Source of the DNA: Aphanomyces cochlioides
Taxonomy: Eukaryota; Oomycota; Saprolegniomycetes; Saprolegniales; Verrucalvaceae
Assembly: GCA_019828595.1 (NCBI GenBank)
Contig: JAHQRK010000007.1
Coordinates: 310,001-374,000 of the forward strand
DNA: 64,000 nucleotides
Direction: 5' to 3'
Position 1 is the stretch's first letter. Every line of letters begins with the position of its first letter. The position numbers were made by a program, and so were the translations under genes. The notes under the pieces were generated by a model, which was not told the DNA's origin, ran no database searches, and saw only the letters and a list, made by a program, of their open reading frames with translations. This document shows positions 43,846 to 54,154 of this stretch, one piece after another.

Positions 43846-44946
43846 TTATAGTTTAGGTCGTGGGGAGTTGATGGATTCGCTCCATGCAATGAGGGCTTCC
43901 GCGAGAGCTTCCGCTTGAGTTTTCTGGATCATATGACCGCCTGATGGGAACTCTATGTGCGTCACTTGAGGGACGAAGGCGAGAGCAAGCTCTCTTGAGA
44001 TCTCTGTCTCGATGACAGGATCGTTGGTCGAGTTGGCGACAAACGTTGGCACGTGTCTCGCCTTTACTTGCTCTACACTGTCTCTCAAGTGCTGGAAGTC
44101 GATGCTGCCCATGCGCTGCTGCGAGTAGGCGATTGCATCGAGGGGCGTCTTCTTGGGGAATACAGACGTGAGGTGGACGAGAAAGAAGTAGACGAACTTT
44201 GTTGCGAGGAATCGAGTCCACGTCGACGCCCGGAGCATCCACGTCACAAGGACGTAGAGGAAATACGGCCGTGCACAGCGATGATGGCGAAGGCCGATAG
44301 AGTTCATGACGACAAGGCCCTTCACGCCCCGTGCTTGAGCTGCGATTTGGATGGCGGTCGGACCACCTGCAGATTGTCCAGCAACGATGTACTTGGTCGT
44401 GGAAGTTTCAGCCATGCCTTCCAGCGCTTCCTTGAGAGCGGAGGCGATGGAATCGTTCGTCAAGGCCAATCCGCCGGCAGCTTTGGCGCTCGTTCTTCCG
44501 TGTCCAGGCACGTCGAATGCAATGACTCGGATGTTGAAACCCACAAGCAGAGGAATCAAGTACTTGAAATCGTTGTGCGAGCCAGCAGCGCCGTGGACAA
44601 GGACAAAGGTTGTCGTTGCATCGGTGGGGCCGTAGACAACATAGTAAACGTCGTAGCCATTGGCGAGGCGGTACGTCTTCTCTTGTTTTGGGATGTCAAG
44701 ACAGCTCGATGGACGCATCACAAGCTCGCTTTGTTGAAATCTGAAGCTCCGAGGATGTCGCCAACCAACGTTGACATCTTGATGTGGGGTCGTTGAGATG
44801 TACGTGCCGCACGCCGTGGAGAGCATCGTGCTCAGTGGTCGTCCATTCCAAGTGCTTTCGCTCGTTTGGACGCGTCGTTGCATCCGTCTTGCTTCAATCG
44901 TCAACGTCTTCCTGAGTTGCGCTGCAAATGTTGTCCAGCTTGGCAT
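43846..44946 (-). CDS. Alpha/beta hydrolase, copy B (N-terminally extended)
   Basis: 366 residues from the ATG at 44946; the frame is open further upstream only to a GTG. The N-terminal 80 residues, absent from copy A, begin MPSWTTFAAQLRKTL and are Arg-rich and acid-poor, resembling a mitochondrial presequence. The catalytic domain is intact: FVLVHGAAGSHNDF, VGQSAGGP replaced here by AGQSAGGPTA (Ser), NSTNDPVIETE (Asp) and PSGGHMIQ (His). It is closer in sequence to copy C than to A, as expected if B and C arose by tandem duplication. Substrate unknown. Confidence 0.8.
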   Translation of the reverse strand: MPSWTTFAAQLRKTLTIEARRMQRRVQTSESTWNGRPLSTMLSTACGTYISTTPHQDVNVGWRHPRSFRFQQSELVMRPSSCLDIPKQEKTYRLANGYDVYYVVYGPTDATTTFVLVHGAAGSHNDFKYLIPLLVGFNIRVIAFDVPGHGRTSAKAAGGLALTNDSIASALKEALEGMAETSTTKYIVAGQSAGGPTAIQIAAQARGVKGLVVMNSIGLRHHRCARPYFLYVLVTWMLRASTWTRFLATKFVYFFLVHLTSVFPKKTPLDAIAYSQQRMGSIDFQHLRDSVEQVKARHVPTFVANSTNDPVIETEISRELALAFVPQVTHIEFPSGGHMIQKTQAEALAEALIAWSESINSPRPKL

Positions 44947-45413
44947 TTTGTTGCGATCGCTCGTGTGATTTGTCTCGCACGATGCATGCGGGCAAGCGTT
45001 GAGGCATCCATCTCGACATGAAGAACACTTGGAGGCCGGTCGATGCACTTAGTCTAGTGTTGTCGCTCGAAAGCACAAACACGTCGCTCAAGGCAGTGAA
45101 GTACATGACCCATCTTTGTTGTGCAAGTCGTCTGCCCCGCGAACTGTGTGGTGTCCATGGAATGACGTCAAGTCTTCCCGACTACCGACGACTTTCGGCA
45201 TCTTGAGGCCATTTGTTGCCAAGAAGAAAGGCTCCTGTCGCTTTGGAACCATCATTAACAGATCTTTTCGTGCGTCATCGCCACTTTCCATCCACATTCT
45301 TCGAATTTCGCAATGGTGGACGAACGTCGGAGGTTTGGTCTCATGTTGCAGTCGAATGATGACAATCCTGTAGTCCTCAAGAAGAGCACTCGTGCCACGA
45401 AGTACAGAATGCG
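44947..45413. other. Left flank of eIF4A fragment 1, part of the duplicated unit
   Basis: The stretch around 45290-45400 (GTGGACGAACGTCGGAGG..) matches, with substitutions, 47795-47880, so it belongs to the duplicated unit and not to unique DNA. Contains no intact ORF. Confidence 0.45.
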
Positions 45414-45920
45414 ATGCTTGCAGCCACGCGGCAGTTTTTCATCGAGATTGACAAGGAAGAGTGGAAGTTTGAGACGTTGTGCGACTTGTACGAAGCTGTG
45501 ACTATCACCAAAGGCGTTATTTACTGCAATACCCGTGAAAGGGTCGAATGGGTTGCAGAGCACATGCGAGCCAAAGGCCAGACTGTCTCGACCGTTCATG
45601 ACGAGATGGAAGAAGCTGAACGAGCCAGAATCATACACGAGTTTCGCAGTGGCGCTTCAAATGTGCTTACTACGTCTTGTACGTCCCCCAATGCACTCAG
45701 CTCTCTCCATGGTACTAGTATGAGGGTCGTGATCAACTATGATATGCCAACGCAAGTGGAGAGCTATATCGATCGCTTTGCGCCATATTATCGCTTTGGG
45801 CGCCGTGATATCGTGGTCAATTTCGTTCTGCCTTCCGGAATGTCCATGCTCCGCCAGATTGAGCAGTTCTACCACACGGAAATCCCAGAGTTGCCGATGA
45901 ACATTGACGAGTTCTTCTAG
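45414..45920 (+). pseudogene. eIF4A C-terminal fragment 1 (decayed, frame kept)
   Basis: 169 codons resemble the second RecA domain of eIF4A: TRQFFIEIDKEEWKFETLCD, GVIYCNTRERVEWVAEHM, EAERARIIHEFRSGASNVL, then INYDMPTQVESYIDRF and EIPELPMNIDEFF. The N-terminal helicase domain is missing. Motif V ([10 protein letters not shown]) has been replaced by unrelated residues and motif VI has changed from [11 protein letters not shown] to DRFAPYYRFGR, so it cannot be an active helicase. Yet the reading frame stays open to the normal stop, which is unusual for a pseudogene. It converges on hydrolase C, 95 bp away. Confidence 0.75.
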
Positions 45921-46014
45921 CTGGCTATCAACATGAATCCTTCCTTGTATCTCATCTACGAAAGGAAGCGCGCAGCAAGTTATCAAGCTCGACTTCAGTG
46001 GATACGTCATCTTG

Positions 46015-46917
46015 TTATAGTTTAGGTCGGGGGGCAAGGATGGACTCGCTCCATGCAAAGAGAGCTTCCGAGAGAGCTTTGGCTTGCGTTTTCTGGATCA
46101 TATGACCACCGGAAGGGTATTCCATGTGAACTGCAGTAGAGCCAAAGGCCTGAGCGAGCTCTCTCGACAACTCCTTCTCAATCACTCGGTCGTTCGCCGT
46201 GTTGGCAACAAAAGTTGGCATGTGTTTGGCCTTGACTTGGTCGACGTTTTCTTTCAAGCGTTCAAAGCTAATGGTTCCCATGCGTTGCTGAGAGTACGCC
46301 ACAGTGTCGAGCGATGTCTTCTTGGGAAGCACAGAGTTCATCGTGACAAGAAAGAAGTGGGTTAATCGCGACGCGAGGAAGCGAGTCCAATTGGACGCTC
46401 GGAGCATCCACGTCACAAAGAGAAAGATGGGGTATGGCCGAAAGAGACGATGGGGACGAAGACCAATCGAGTTCATGACTGCTAACCCTTGTACGCCTCG
46501 CGCTTGAGCTGCGATTTGGATGGCGGTAGAGCCACCTGCAGATTGCCCAGCGACAAAATAGTTGCCCGACGACGTTTCTTCAATGTTTTCAAGCGCTTCT
46601 TTCAACGCATCGACGATAGATTGATCGGACAAGGCAATTCCACCCGCAGCTTCCGCGCACGTATTTCCATTCCCAGGCACGTCAAACGCCACAACTCGGA
46701 CGTTAAGATCGACAAGCAGAGGTGCCATGTACTTGAAATCATTGTGAGAGCCTGCTGCGCCATGAATCAGGACAAATGTTGTCGATGAATCGGCGGGGCC
46801 ATAGACCACATAGTAAATGTCATAGCCATTGGCGAGGCGGCATGTCTTCTCTTGCTTTGGGATGTCTTGGACGTTCGATTGTAGCATGGCGGGCGTTTTC
46901 AAAAATGAAAGCTCCAT
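46015..46917 (-). CDS. Alpha/beta hydrolase, copy C
   Basis: About 300 residues from the ATG at 46917 (another in-frame ATG at 47007 would add 30). Catalytic features match the other copies: FVLIHGAAGSHNDF, VVAFDVPGNGNTC, AGQSAGGSTA (Ser), NTANDRVIEKE (Asp) and PSGGHMIQKTQ (His). The C-terminus (APRPKL) is the same as in copy B. The start region differs from both A and B, so the N-terminus, and perhaps the cellular location, has diverged most. Confidence 0.8.
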   Translation of the reverse strand: MELSFLKTPAMLQSNVQDIPKQEKTCRLANGYDIYYVVYGPADSSTTFVLIHGAAGSHNDFKYMAPLLVDLNVRVVAFDVPGNGNTCAEAAGGIALSDQSIVDALKEALENIEETSSGNYFVAGQSAGGSTAIQIAAQARGVQGLAVMNSIGLRPHRLFRPYPIFLFVTWMLRASNWTRFLASRLTHFFLVTMNSVLPKKTSLDTVAYSQQRMGTISFERLKENVDQVKAKHMPTFVANTANDRVIEKELSRELAQAFGSTAVHMEYPSGGHMIQKTQAKALSEALFAWSESILAPRPKL

Positions 46918-47926
46918 CGAGATACCTTGCTTGCTAGGTGAGCATCCACTGGACTCCAAGTTTCGCGGTAGTACTGTGGTCGATTCAAAAATTAATGAAC
47001 AACACATCTGCTGGGCGATCGCAACAAAGTTCAAAGTCGACGTCTCTGGATTGTCAATTCGTCCAAGTCCGGATAATAATTCCGTAATTCAATATACCGG
47101 ATAATGATAAAATATTAATTTTAAGTATACAATATTTGTAAGAGTAACAATTACGAAGAGAAAACTTAATAATTTGTAGTTTTGCTATTGTAAAATACAA
47201 TTTATTAATTATCAAAAATGTTATGAATATAACTTTTATACAGGTGGTGGTCCAAACACGAATGGACGATCGAGAGACGAGTGAATCTGCTGCGATCTCA
47301 CCGGTCGAATCGTTGTCGTGGGTTTGGAATCCATGACGGAACTCGACGCGACCTGTCGTTAAGATTCAATCTCTCATGACGACATTATCTTATCCCCATT
47401 GCAAAGATGAATGACAATCAAATGTCCCCACGGGAGACAGACATCGCCTGTCGCTTACGATTGAGCTCCTGTCGTTTGGTTGCGCTTGTCTGAAGAATTT
47501 ACGATCCTTGCAGCTTGTAGGCGTGCACCTGTGAAACCCAATGAGCCGCCACATCTACGTCGTCCATGTTCCTCGTACAAGTTTGTGCCACTACTCGCCG
47601 TTTAACGAAACGAATGGTGTCAAGATGATGCTGTCTGTGCACCGCGACAAGTTTCGGCATCTTGACGCCATTTGAAGAAGTTAGTGCTCCACTCCATGGT
47701 GCTAATTTTTTTCCGAGTGCTCGATACAAAGCCCACCTCTCGCTCCGTCACCATCACTAACTTTCGCGGTCTTGCTATTTCCACCACATTTTTCAATGTG
47801 CGGAGTGCTGGACGAACGTAGGAGGTTCGTGGCGGATTGGCGTCAAATGCTGACAATTTTGTAGTCCACGCGGCGAACAAGACGAACAATCTCAACAGGA
47901 AGAAGAGCGTGCGATTCTACAATGCA
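46918..47926. other. About 1 kb, upstream of hydrolase C and left flank of eIF4A fragment 2
   Basis: 47040-47230 is AT-rich. 47640-47920 is a diverged copy of the flank at 45190-45410. No intact gene; short minus ORFs (47499-47895) are part of the duplicated flank. Confidence 0.4.
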
Positions 47927-48411
47927 CTCGGCAGTTTTATCTCGAAATTGAGAAAGAAGAGTGGAAGTTTGACGCGCTCTATGACTTGTATGACCTCGTG
48001 ACCGTCAGACAAGTCGTAGTTTACTGCAATTCAAATCAAAGCGCCGAGTGGGTTGCAGAACGCATGCGGGCTAAAGGCCACACTGTATCAGAATCGTACA
48101 TGACGAGATGGAAGAAATTGAGCGTGACGCCGCAATACGCGACTTTTCAGAAGTGTTTGTGACGTCTTGTACTACGTAGTACTTCCTCCAATTCACTCCT
48201 TTTCTCCAATATGCGGGTCGTGGTCAACTATGATTTACCAACCCAAGTGGAGAGCTATATTGATCGCTTTGGACCATATCGCCACTTTGGACGCGGTGAT
48301 ATCGTGGTCAATTTCGTCATGACTTCAGGAATGCCCAAGCTCCGTCAAATTGAACAGTTCTATCACACGGAAATCCCTGAATTACTCTCAAATATAAACG
48401 ACCTCTTGTAG
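47927..48411 (+). pseudogene. eIF4A C-terminal fragment 2 (decayed, frameshifted)
   Basis: A second copy of the eIF4A C-terminal piece. RQFYLEIEKEEWKFDALYD and VVVYCNSNQSAEWVAERM are readable in one frame, then a frameshift near 48090. From 48211 the end is readable again: VVNYDLPTQVESYIDRFGPY and IEQFYHTEIPELLSNINDLL. It shares the changed motif VI region (DRFGPY) with fragment 1, so both copies descend from one already altered ancestor. Confidence 0.75.
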
Positions 48412-48538
48412 CTTGCTCTTAAGATGTCTATCTGGCTAACCTCTCGAGCATTCCTAGACTTCCAGCGTTGAAATCTCTGCCATCGTCGTCGACATCTATC
48501 ATCTTGATGACAAGATTCGATCAAAAAGTATTATAATA

Positions 48539-48752
48539 CACTACACCATTTGCCGGTTTAGTTGGTTTAACTTGCGATATATTTCGTATCACGTGCAATA
48601 TATTTCGTATCACGTGCAATATATTTCGTATGACTTGCATTTAATTTCGTGGCCCGCGACGAAAATCGATTTATATTTCGCATGACTTGCATTATATTTC
48701 ATACCTCTTGCATTTAATTTCGTATTTTTTAGCTTATATTTCGTATCACTTG
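48539..48752. repeat. Left terminal inverted repeat, 21-bp tandem units
   Basis: About nine imperfect units of TATATTTCGTATCACGTGCA type, 21 bp apart, from 48575 to 48745. The array is mirrored in the right arm. Confidence 0.8.
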
Positions 48753-48835
48753 CATTCGATTTCGTGGTCATCAAAAAATGAAATCCATTAAAGAGTTTAC
48801 GTCAATTCATGATCTGCAAAAATTGCTCATTTAAT

Positions 48836-51004
48836 CTAGGCTCCAACTTCCATGTTGCCTAGAGCTTCAGCAATACCATAGAACCTATCCAGTCGTATGA
48901 TGTAGCGACCGAAACCAGAAGTGTCGACCGCTACATGATGAGTTAGGTATCAAAAATTCATATTTACCTCTGATTGCATCTCGAGCAATATGCTCTAAAT
49001 ACTGAATTCGAAACTCTTCTCGTGTTTGTCCGTCGGGAGGACGGCCAAGAAAAGGAGCTAAACGCTCTCGCAAACGAGTTTAGATGAATGCATTCATCGA
49101 TGACCAAACATTCTCGATAACAAGAACCTCCTCCGCTTGAGATGGAAGTCGCAACCGCACGGGACGTACACTGAGTTGGGAATATGGGCAGCACAAGAGT
49201 TTAAACTACTCAAACCGCCGACTAAGTCAGCAATATGCAAGATCCTGAAAAAGGGAGACTCTCAACGCTTTGATGCTAAGTCTAGAAAGAATGACAGCTC
49301 AGTGCGATTGCCGGAAATTGAATGCGAATTAGCCAGTTGGGTCCTAAAATGTGAAGCTATCGGAGTCTCCATAACTGGAGACTTGATCAAACACCAAGCT
49401 TTCGAACTGTGCAACACGAGTGGCATACCGCCTTGCACGATGCTGGCCTTCTCGAACGGCTGGCTCGAAAAATTCCAGAAGAGACATGGTTTCAGCAACA
49501 AAATTCAGCACGGCGAAGCGCGTTCAGCATGCCTTGAAGCTGTGGACAAAGGCCGTCAAGCTATGATGAAAGCTACCGCGGGCTACTCCAAACATGATGT
49601 TTTCAATATGGATGAGACATCGTACTTCTTTTCGTTGGCACCTCACCGCTCCATTACTCGTAATCGCCTGCCTGGCGTGAAGAAATCAAAGAAGCGAATC
49701 TCCATAGCTCTTACCACAAACGCGAACGGTTTGGAGATGATCGATCCACTCTTCATTGGCAATGCTCAGCGACCAAGATGTTTCAAAGGCAAAAGCTGCA
49801 AAGATCTTGGGTTCAAATATGCTGAAAGTAAGAAGGCTTGGATGAACTCCACCATTTTCAAGTCTTACCTCAACGATCTCAACGACAAAATGGCTTCTCA
49901 AGGTCGCAAAATCTTGCTGTTGGTCGACAATATATCCTCTCACAAAGTGGAGATCGACTTGACTAATGTTGAACTGAAATTCCTGCCTCCTAACACAACT
50001 GCACACCTGCAACCTCGTGACGCCGGAATTATTGCTTCCTTCAAGGCAAAAATCAAGAAGAAGCAACTTGAGCATGCCCTAAAACAAGTCAACTATGTGA
50101 TATCTGGTGGCCAGGCCAAACTGTATGACGTACCGCTTCTCGATGCAATTCGTTGGGCTCGAGATGCTTGGATAGAAGTGACACCATCGACAATATCAAA
50201 CTGCTGGGAGCGTGTTGGGATTCTTGATGATGGCTTGTCGACACTGAGTCATCAATTTGAGAATTGGAGTGTTGAGGACAATGGTCTTACACTAGTGTAG
50301 TTGATTAACACAGTTCTTGCTTGATCTTGTTGACGATGTAGTGATGTTTCCACCATCAGAAATGAAGTCTCAATGAATGGTAAAGGAGCTTACCCCTTAA
50401 ACTAATACCTTTAAAATTTTATATATCTAAACAATTAATGTTTTTCAGCCGTTTCCAAACGGGAGGGAAATCAGTATTGAAATTGGTCTCGTCGATCCAT
50501 ATAGGAATTTTTCCGAGACCTATAGCTTCACGCAGGGATCGGACGTAGTTGCGACGGAGCTCCTTGAACTCCTCTGAATTCAATTGCAACGGCTCGTAAT
50601 GGAGAGTCTTGTAAGTGAGCACCCTCCCTTGCAAGACTCTCTAAACCGTTGACCGAGAAGCGCATATTCCGTATTTGTCGTTAAGTCTCACGCAGATCTC
50701 GTCCAAAGTGAGTTGACAATCGTGTTCAACCCACATTTGCACATCATCTGCACGAGACTCATCGATAAGACACGGCTTATGACCTCCTATGTATCGGTTA
50801 AGTTTTCAACTCTTCAGTATTACCTCTTTGTTTGGGAACAGAGTCTTGATTTACTATCCATGTCCGAGCTGTGGACTCGCTGGCTCCATTTGCTCGGGCA
50901 ATGGCTTTCCAATCTTCCCCCGAGTTGCATGCTTGGATGATTCTCTTCTTCGGCGACGAAAAATATTTCTTGTACTTCCCACGGGTTTGTGTCTGGTCAA
51001 ACAT
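48836..51004 (-). pseudogene. Tc1/IS630-type transposase split by an insertion
   Basis: Reading on the minus strand, the N-terminal half (51004 to about 50440) gives an HTH segment (DWKAIARANGASESTARTWI), then after a frameshift HKPCLIDESRADDVQMWVEH, and LQLNSEEFKELRRNYVRSLR and IPIWIDETNF with the first catalytic Asp. The C-terminal part (49130 to 48836) gives VIENVWSSMNAFI with the family Glu context, one in-frame TAA, RERLAPFLGRPPDGQTREEF and, after a 37-nt intron, the end GRYIIRLDRF. The central 80 or so residues are missing, replaced by the block with the pogo-type gene. Confidence 0.65.
49137..50300 (+). CDS. CENP-B/pogo-type transposase (HTH_CenpB + DDE_1)
   Basis: 387 codons without a stop. 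The frame opens with a TTG; no early ATG exists in frame, so the N-terminus or a first exon is uncertain. Domains: end of the first HTH (KPPTKSAICKILKKGDSQRF), the CENP-B second HTH (SVRLPEIECELASWVLKCEA, LAFSNGWLEKFQKRHGFSNK), then DDE_1 with FNMDETSYFF (Asp), LLLVDNISSHK (Asp) and HLQPRDAGIIASFKAKIKKK (third Asp, where the family usually has QPLDAG). The block sits inside the Tc1-type gene. I saw no clear TIR of its own. Confidence 0.75.
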   Translation: MRWKSQPHGTYTELGIWAAQEFKLLKPPTKSAICKILKKGDSQRFDAKSRKNDSSVRLPEIECELASWVLKCEAIGVSITGDLIKHQAFELCNTSGIPPCTMLAFSNGWLEKFQKRHGFSNKIQHGEARSACLEAVDKGRQAMMKATAGYSKHDVFNMDETSYFFSLAPHRSITRNRLPGVKKSKKRISIALTTNANGLEMIDPLFIGNAQRPRCFKGKSCKDLGFKYAESKKAWMNSTIFKSYLNDLNDKMASQGRKILLLVDNISSHKVEIDLTNVELKFLPPNTTAHLQPRDAGIIASFKAKIKKKQLEHALKQVNYVISGGQAKLYDVPLLDAIRWARDAWIEVTPSTISNCWERVGILDDGLSTLSHQFENWSVEDNGLTLV

Positions 51005-51416
51005 TAGATCTACATAGATTCTTGCACTATCGCGCGCGTAGTCTCTGCTGATGTGTTCATGGCAGGATGTATTCGAAAATGCGCCAAATCTTGCCTAAAG
51101 ACTCAAAAAGCGCGCGAGAGGTTGGCGCACTTCAATACTTTATTGAAGTATCATAGTGTAGCGAAACTTTCGCGCGCTTTTTAAAATTGTAGGCAAGCTT
51201 TGGTGCATTTTTCGTTTTCGAATGTCCATGGCATGGGCACACCAGTTGAGACTACATGTGTAGAGAAAGACTCTATATGCAATCTAACATTGCCCAGTCA
51301 TAACACTTTGGGTAGTACAAGATACACGTTTCCTCGCCAAAGTCGGTAATCTTCGAAGCATTCAGCCCAGGAGAAAATTGGAAATGAATAATTTTTAATT
51401 GTTAGCTGCGAATTTA

Positions 51417-51631
51417 AATGCACGTGATACGAAATATAAGCTAAAAATACGAAATTAAATGCAAGAGGTATGAAATATAATGCAAGTCATGCGAAATATA
51501 AATCGATTTTCGTCGCGGGCCACGAAATTAAATGCAAGTCATACGAAATACATTGCAAGTCATACAAAATATATTGCACGTGACACGAAATATATCGCAA
51601 GTTAAGCGAACTAAACTGGCAAATGGTGTTG
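51417..51631. repeat. Right terminal inverted repeat, 21-bp tandem units
   Basis: Reverse complement of the left arm with a few substitutions; includes the shared central block CGATTTTCGTCGCGGGCC (about 51504-51521). Confidence 0.8.
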
Positions 51632-51702
51632 TAATACATATTATGAAACAATGTTTTGTGTCTGAAAATCGTAAGACAAAGAGGAATACGCAATTTTATT
51701 GG

Positions 51703-53815
51703 TTAAAATGCACTAATAATATTTTGGTTGTGGATTTGGGACTTGCGCTTTTTGGTTGAGCGAGAGACGGCGGAACCATTCAACTCCCGTAGGAGTTTGG
51801 CAACGGTGAGAACCTTCAATTGAGCAAACCGTCGTTCACGCTTGCTGGCAGTAGAGTGTTTCAACGGCTCCAAGCATTCAACAGCGAGTGCAAACATCCT
51901 CGTCACGTCCAAGGACGAGGTGGGGATTTGGATGTTGGTTGGGAAATGCGATCTGTAGAACTCAATGAGGTGTGTGTCATCAAGTATTTCCAAGCCGAGA
52001 ACTCTTTAACTTTCTTGCGTGTAGACAAATCACGAGTATCAATCAGGCGATACGGAGGTTGTTTGGATAAGCTGTTTCCCAGCCACCACAGACGCCACGC
52101 CGACGAGACGTCGACCGACTGAAACTCGAAGTTTTCGGGGAGACGATGAAGACGTCCACCCCATGTGTACACGCCAACTAATGCATGATCAACTGGGCTA
52201 ATACTCGATTGTGTTGTAGGCTGATTATTCACAAAACTCGCAAGGGCTGTCGCGATCGTCGTTTCGAGCAGTTCTCGTGTAATATTTCCGCTGGCAACCC
52301 CCTTCTCATCAAGTAAGTCACTTATTCGCTTGACTACAATTTCAGGAATATTTAGAATGGCTTCATGACTCATGTGCAATTGATGATAAATCTCAACATG
52401 CGGCGGAATACCACTTGCTCGAATGACAGGAGATTCAAATCCAGATATCACAAAAGGTTTTAAGGACTCTAAAACATGACGGTTTTGAAAGACATGCGTA
52501 GATAACAAAGGATGAATCGAGGCTAGAGTAAAAATCAAAAAATCGGAATGGTACACTAGACTTGCGAGGCATAAGGAAAGAATACCACGCAAACTCTCCA
52601 TATTCCATATTTTGGGAAACAATTCTCGCAGGCAATTGGAAACAACCTCTTGATTCTCTGTGTTGTCAAAGTGAGGGGGAAGAATTGAAAACTCTCGTTT
52701 GTTTAAGTGTAGACCAGCGACGATTCGTCCAAGGTATTGATCACCAGCTGATTCATAACGAATATATCTTTCAATAACGTCACCAAGAGACCAACCACAT
52801 CTAGACAGACCGACACAATAGAAGGACCACCAGTACTTCCACTGCAGGCAAAAGTAGAAACACCCTTTCGTATCGAGTGTGTTCCAAAGGACAATGTCTT
52901 TGAGGTCGCCTTATCGTCTCCAATTATCGGGCCTATAAGTTTAGAAAATATCTTGCAAAATCTATCTTTTTGATTTGAGCCTGGAAAAATAGCAGACCCA
53001 TCACGCTGTGAACAACAAGCCAAGTAGACTGACAATGCTAGGACAACACAAGTGGTTGGGGACAGTGGGTTTGCAATGCAATGCCGTGGCTCCTTGGGTT
53101 TTGAACCCTCCTGGTCAGTTTTACTTTGAAAAAATGTGACACCAAAGCTGTCATCATGAAAAGATAAATGCTGAAAACGAATGGTTTCGGTCGACCGTGA
53201 CCGACACATCAAATTCCAATCTAATTTCAAAAATAAATGGGCAAAGTCATTGTCCTGTAAATGAAGTGTAGCAGCACACATTTTCTCGTAAATGGAGTAG
53301 CTCAGGGGTCTCTTTCCAGTTTCTCTGCGAGAACCGGTTTGAGTTTCAGTTGCGATCATACGTTTGATACCTACACTATCTTAGACTCATTTAAATGTTA
53401 AATTACCCTGGAAAATCTCCTTGGTTTTGACCTGACTTTGTACAATTTTTTTATGGCGCTTCTGTATCCTGATAGTGTAGTGACCGCAACTTTCTGTTTT
53501 TTTGTCATTTACAGTGTCCTGTAAGAATGCCAAGAAATCTGTGTATTGAAACTTGTCCAAGTCGATTTCTCCATCTAAAAGTAAATCCTCTTTTCCTACT
53601 GCTGAATGAACTTGTGTAATTTTCGTCGAAGTACCTTTTGCTCGGATCCATTTAATAATCTTGTTTATTCCATACTGATAGCCTTGCCGAGTACTTGCTC
53701 CAACTCGGTTCAAGCGAGCGAGCTCGATAGAAAACTCTTCACGAACGTCGGTGTTGAGTCTCCCTGCATGTTGCAAAGTGAAGCAATTCAGCTTGAAGTG
53801 CTGAATATCTACCAA
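51703..53815 (-). pseudogene. Crypton-type tyrosine recombinase (YR + GCR1_C), frameshifted
   Basis: The N-terminal exon (about 53395-53815) holds the SAM-like core (RVGASTRQGYQYGINKIIKW), then a likely 36-nt intron to 53359. The YR domain shows Arg in LMCRSRSTETIRFQHLSF, the H-x-x-R in THSIRKGVSTFACSG, and the Tyr region as RYIRYESAGDQYLGRIV after a 1-base loss near 52798. A GCR1_C-like DNA-binding domain follows (SSAWRLWWLGNSLSKQPPYR, STRKKVKEFSAWKYL). A second frameshift near 51985 leads to the C-terminus. Cryptons of this architecture occur in oomycetes. Two frameshifts indicate a dead or nearly dead copy. No ATG was fixed for the start. Confidence 0.75.
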
Positions 53816-54154
53816 TCAAAATACTCCATTTAGCGTGCGACAAACTGACTTCCAAAAGTCAACAAATTTTGGAACTCGATATTTATACTGACTCTTTGTA
53901 TAAAAGAAAAATTTACTTTGAAGAAACAACAAGACAAGTTGTCGTACGAATCTCATATAAAACCCAAGTATGTCTTACAAAAGTGGGAGAATGTATGGTA
54001 GTTTCAACTCCATCCCATGAATGACACGCAAGATCGTTAGGCTATAATTGGCCAATTGGGAGCTATTTTGATCTATGATTGGCTGAAAAGCTTAAATTGT
54101 ATCCAATTAAAATCCATCATTGATTGGCATTGAAGACATTTTCCTTCTGACACG
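53816..54154. other. Intergenic, between Crypton and nucleoside phosphorylase
   Basis: About 340 AT-rich bases, with repeated TTGGCCAATTGG / GATTGGCTGAA and CCAATTAAAATCC (CCAAT-like) elements just upstream of the phosphorylase ATG. These may be promoter CCAAT boxes. Confidence 0.4.

Larger units (their letters stand above)
48539..51631. mobile_element. 3.1 kb DNA transposon with long TIRs and nested transposase genes
   Basis: The ends (CACCATTTGCCGG... on the left, ...TGGCAAATGGTGTTG on the right) are inverted and probably flanked by TA at 48537-48538 and 51632-51633, as for Tc1/mariner elements. Arms of about 210 bp extend inward. Inside are a broken Tc1/IS630-type transposase on the minus strand (N-terminal half 50419-51004, C-terminal part 48836-49130) and, between them, a CENP-B/pogo-type transposase on the plus strand (49137-50300). 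This suggests one element inserted into another. Confidence 0.75.

Noticed and set aside
48575..48745. CRISPR-like array from regular 21-bp repeats
   Set aside because: No unique spacers between units, eukaryotic context, and the array is part of a transposon TIR.
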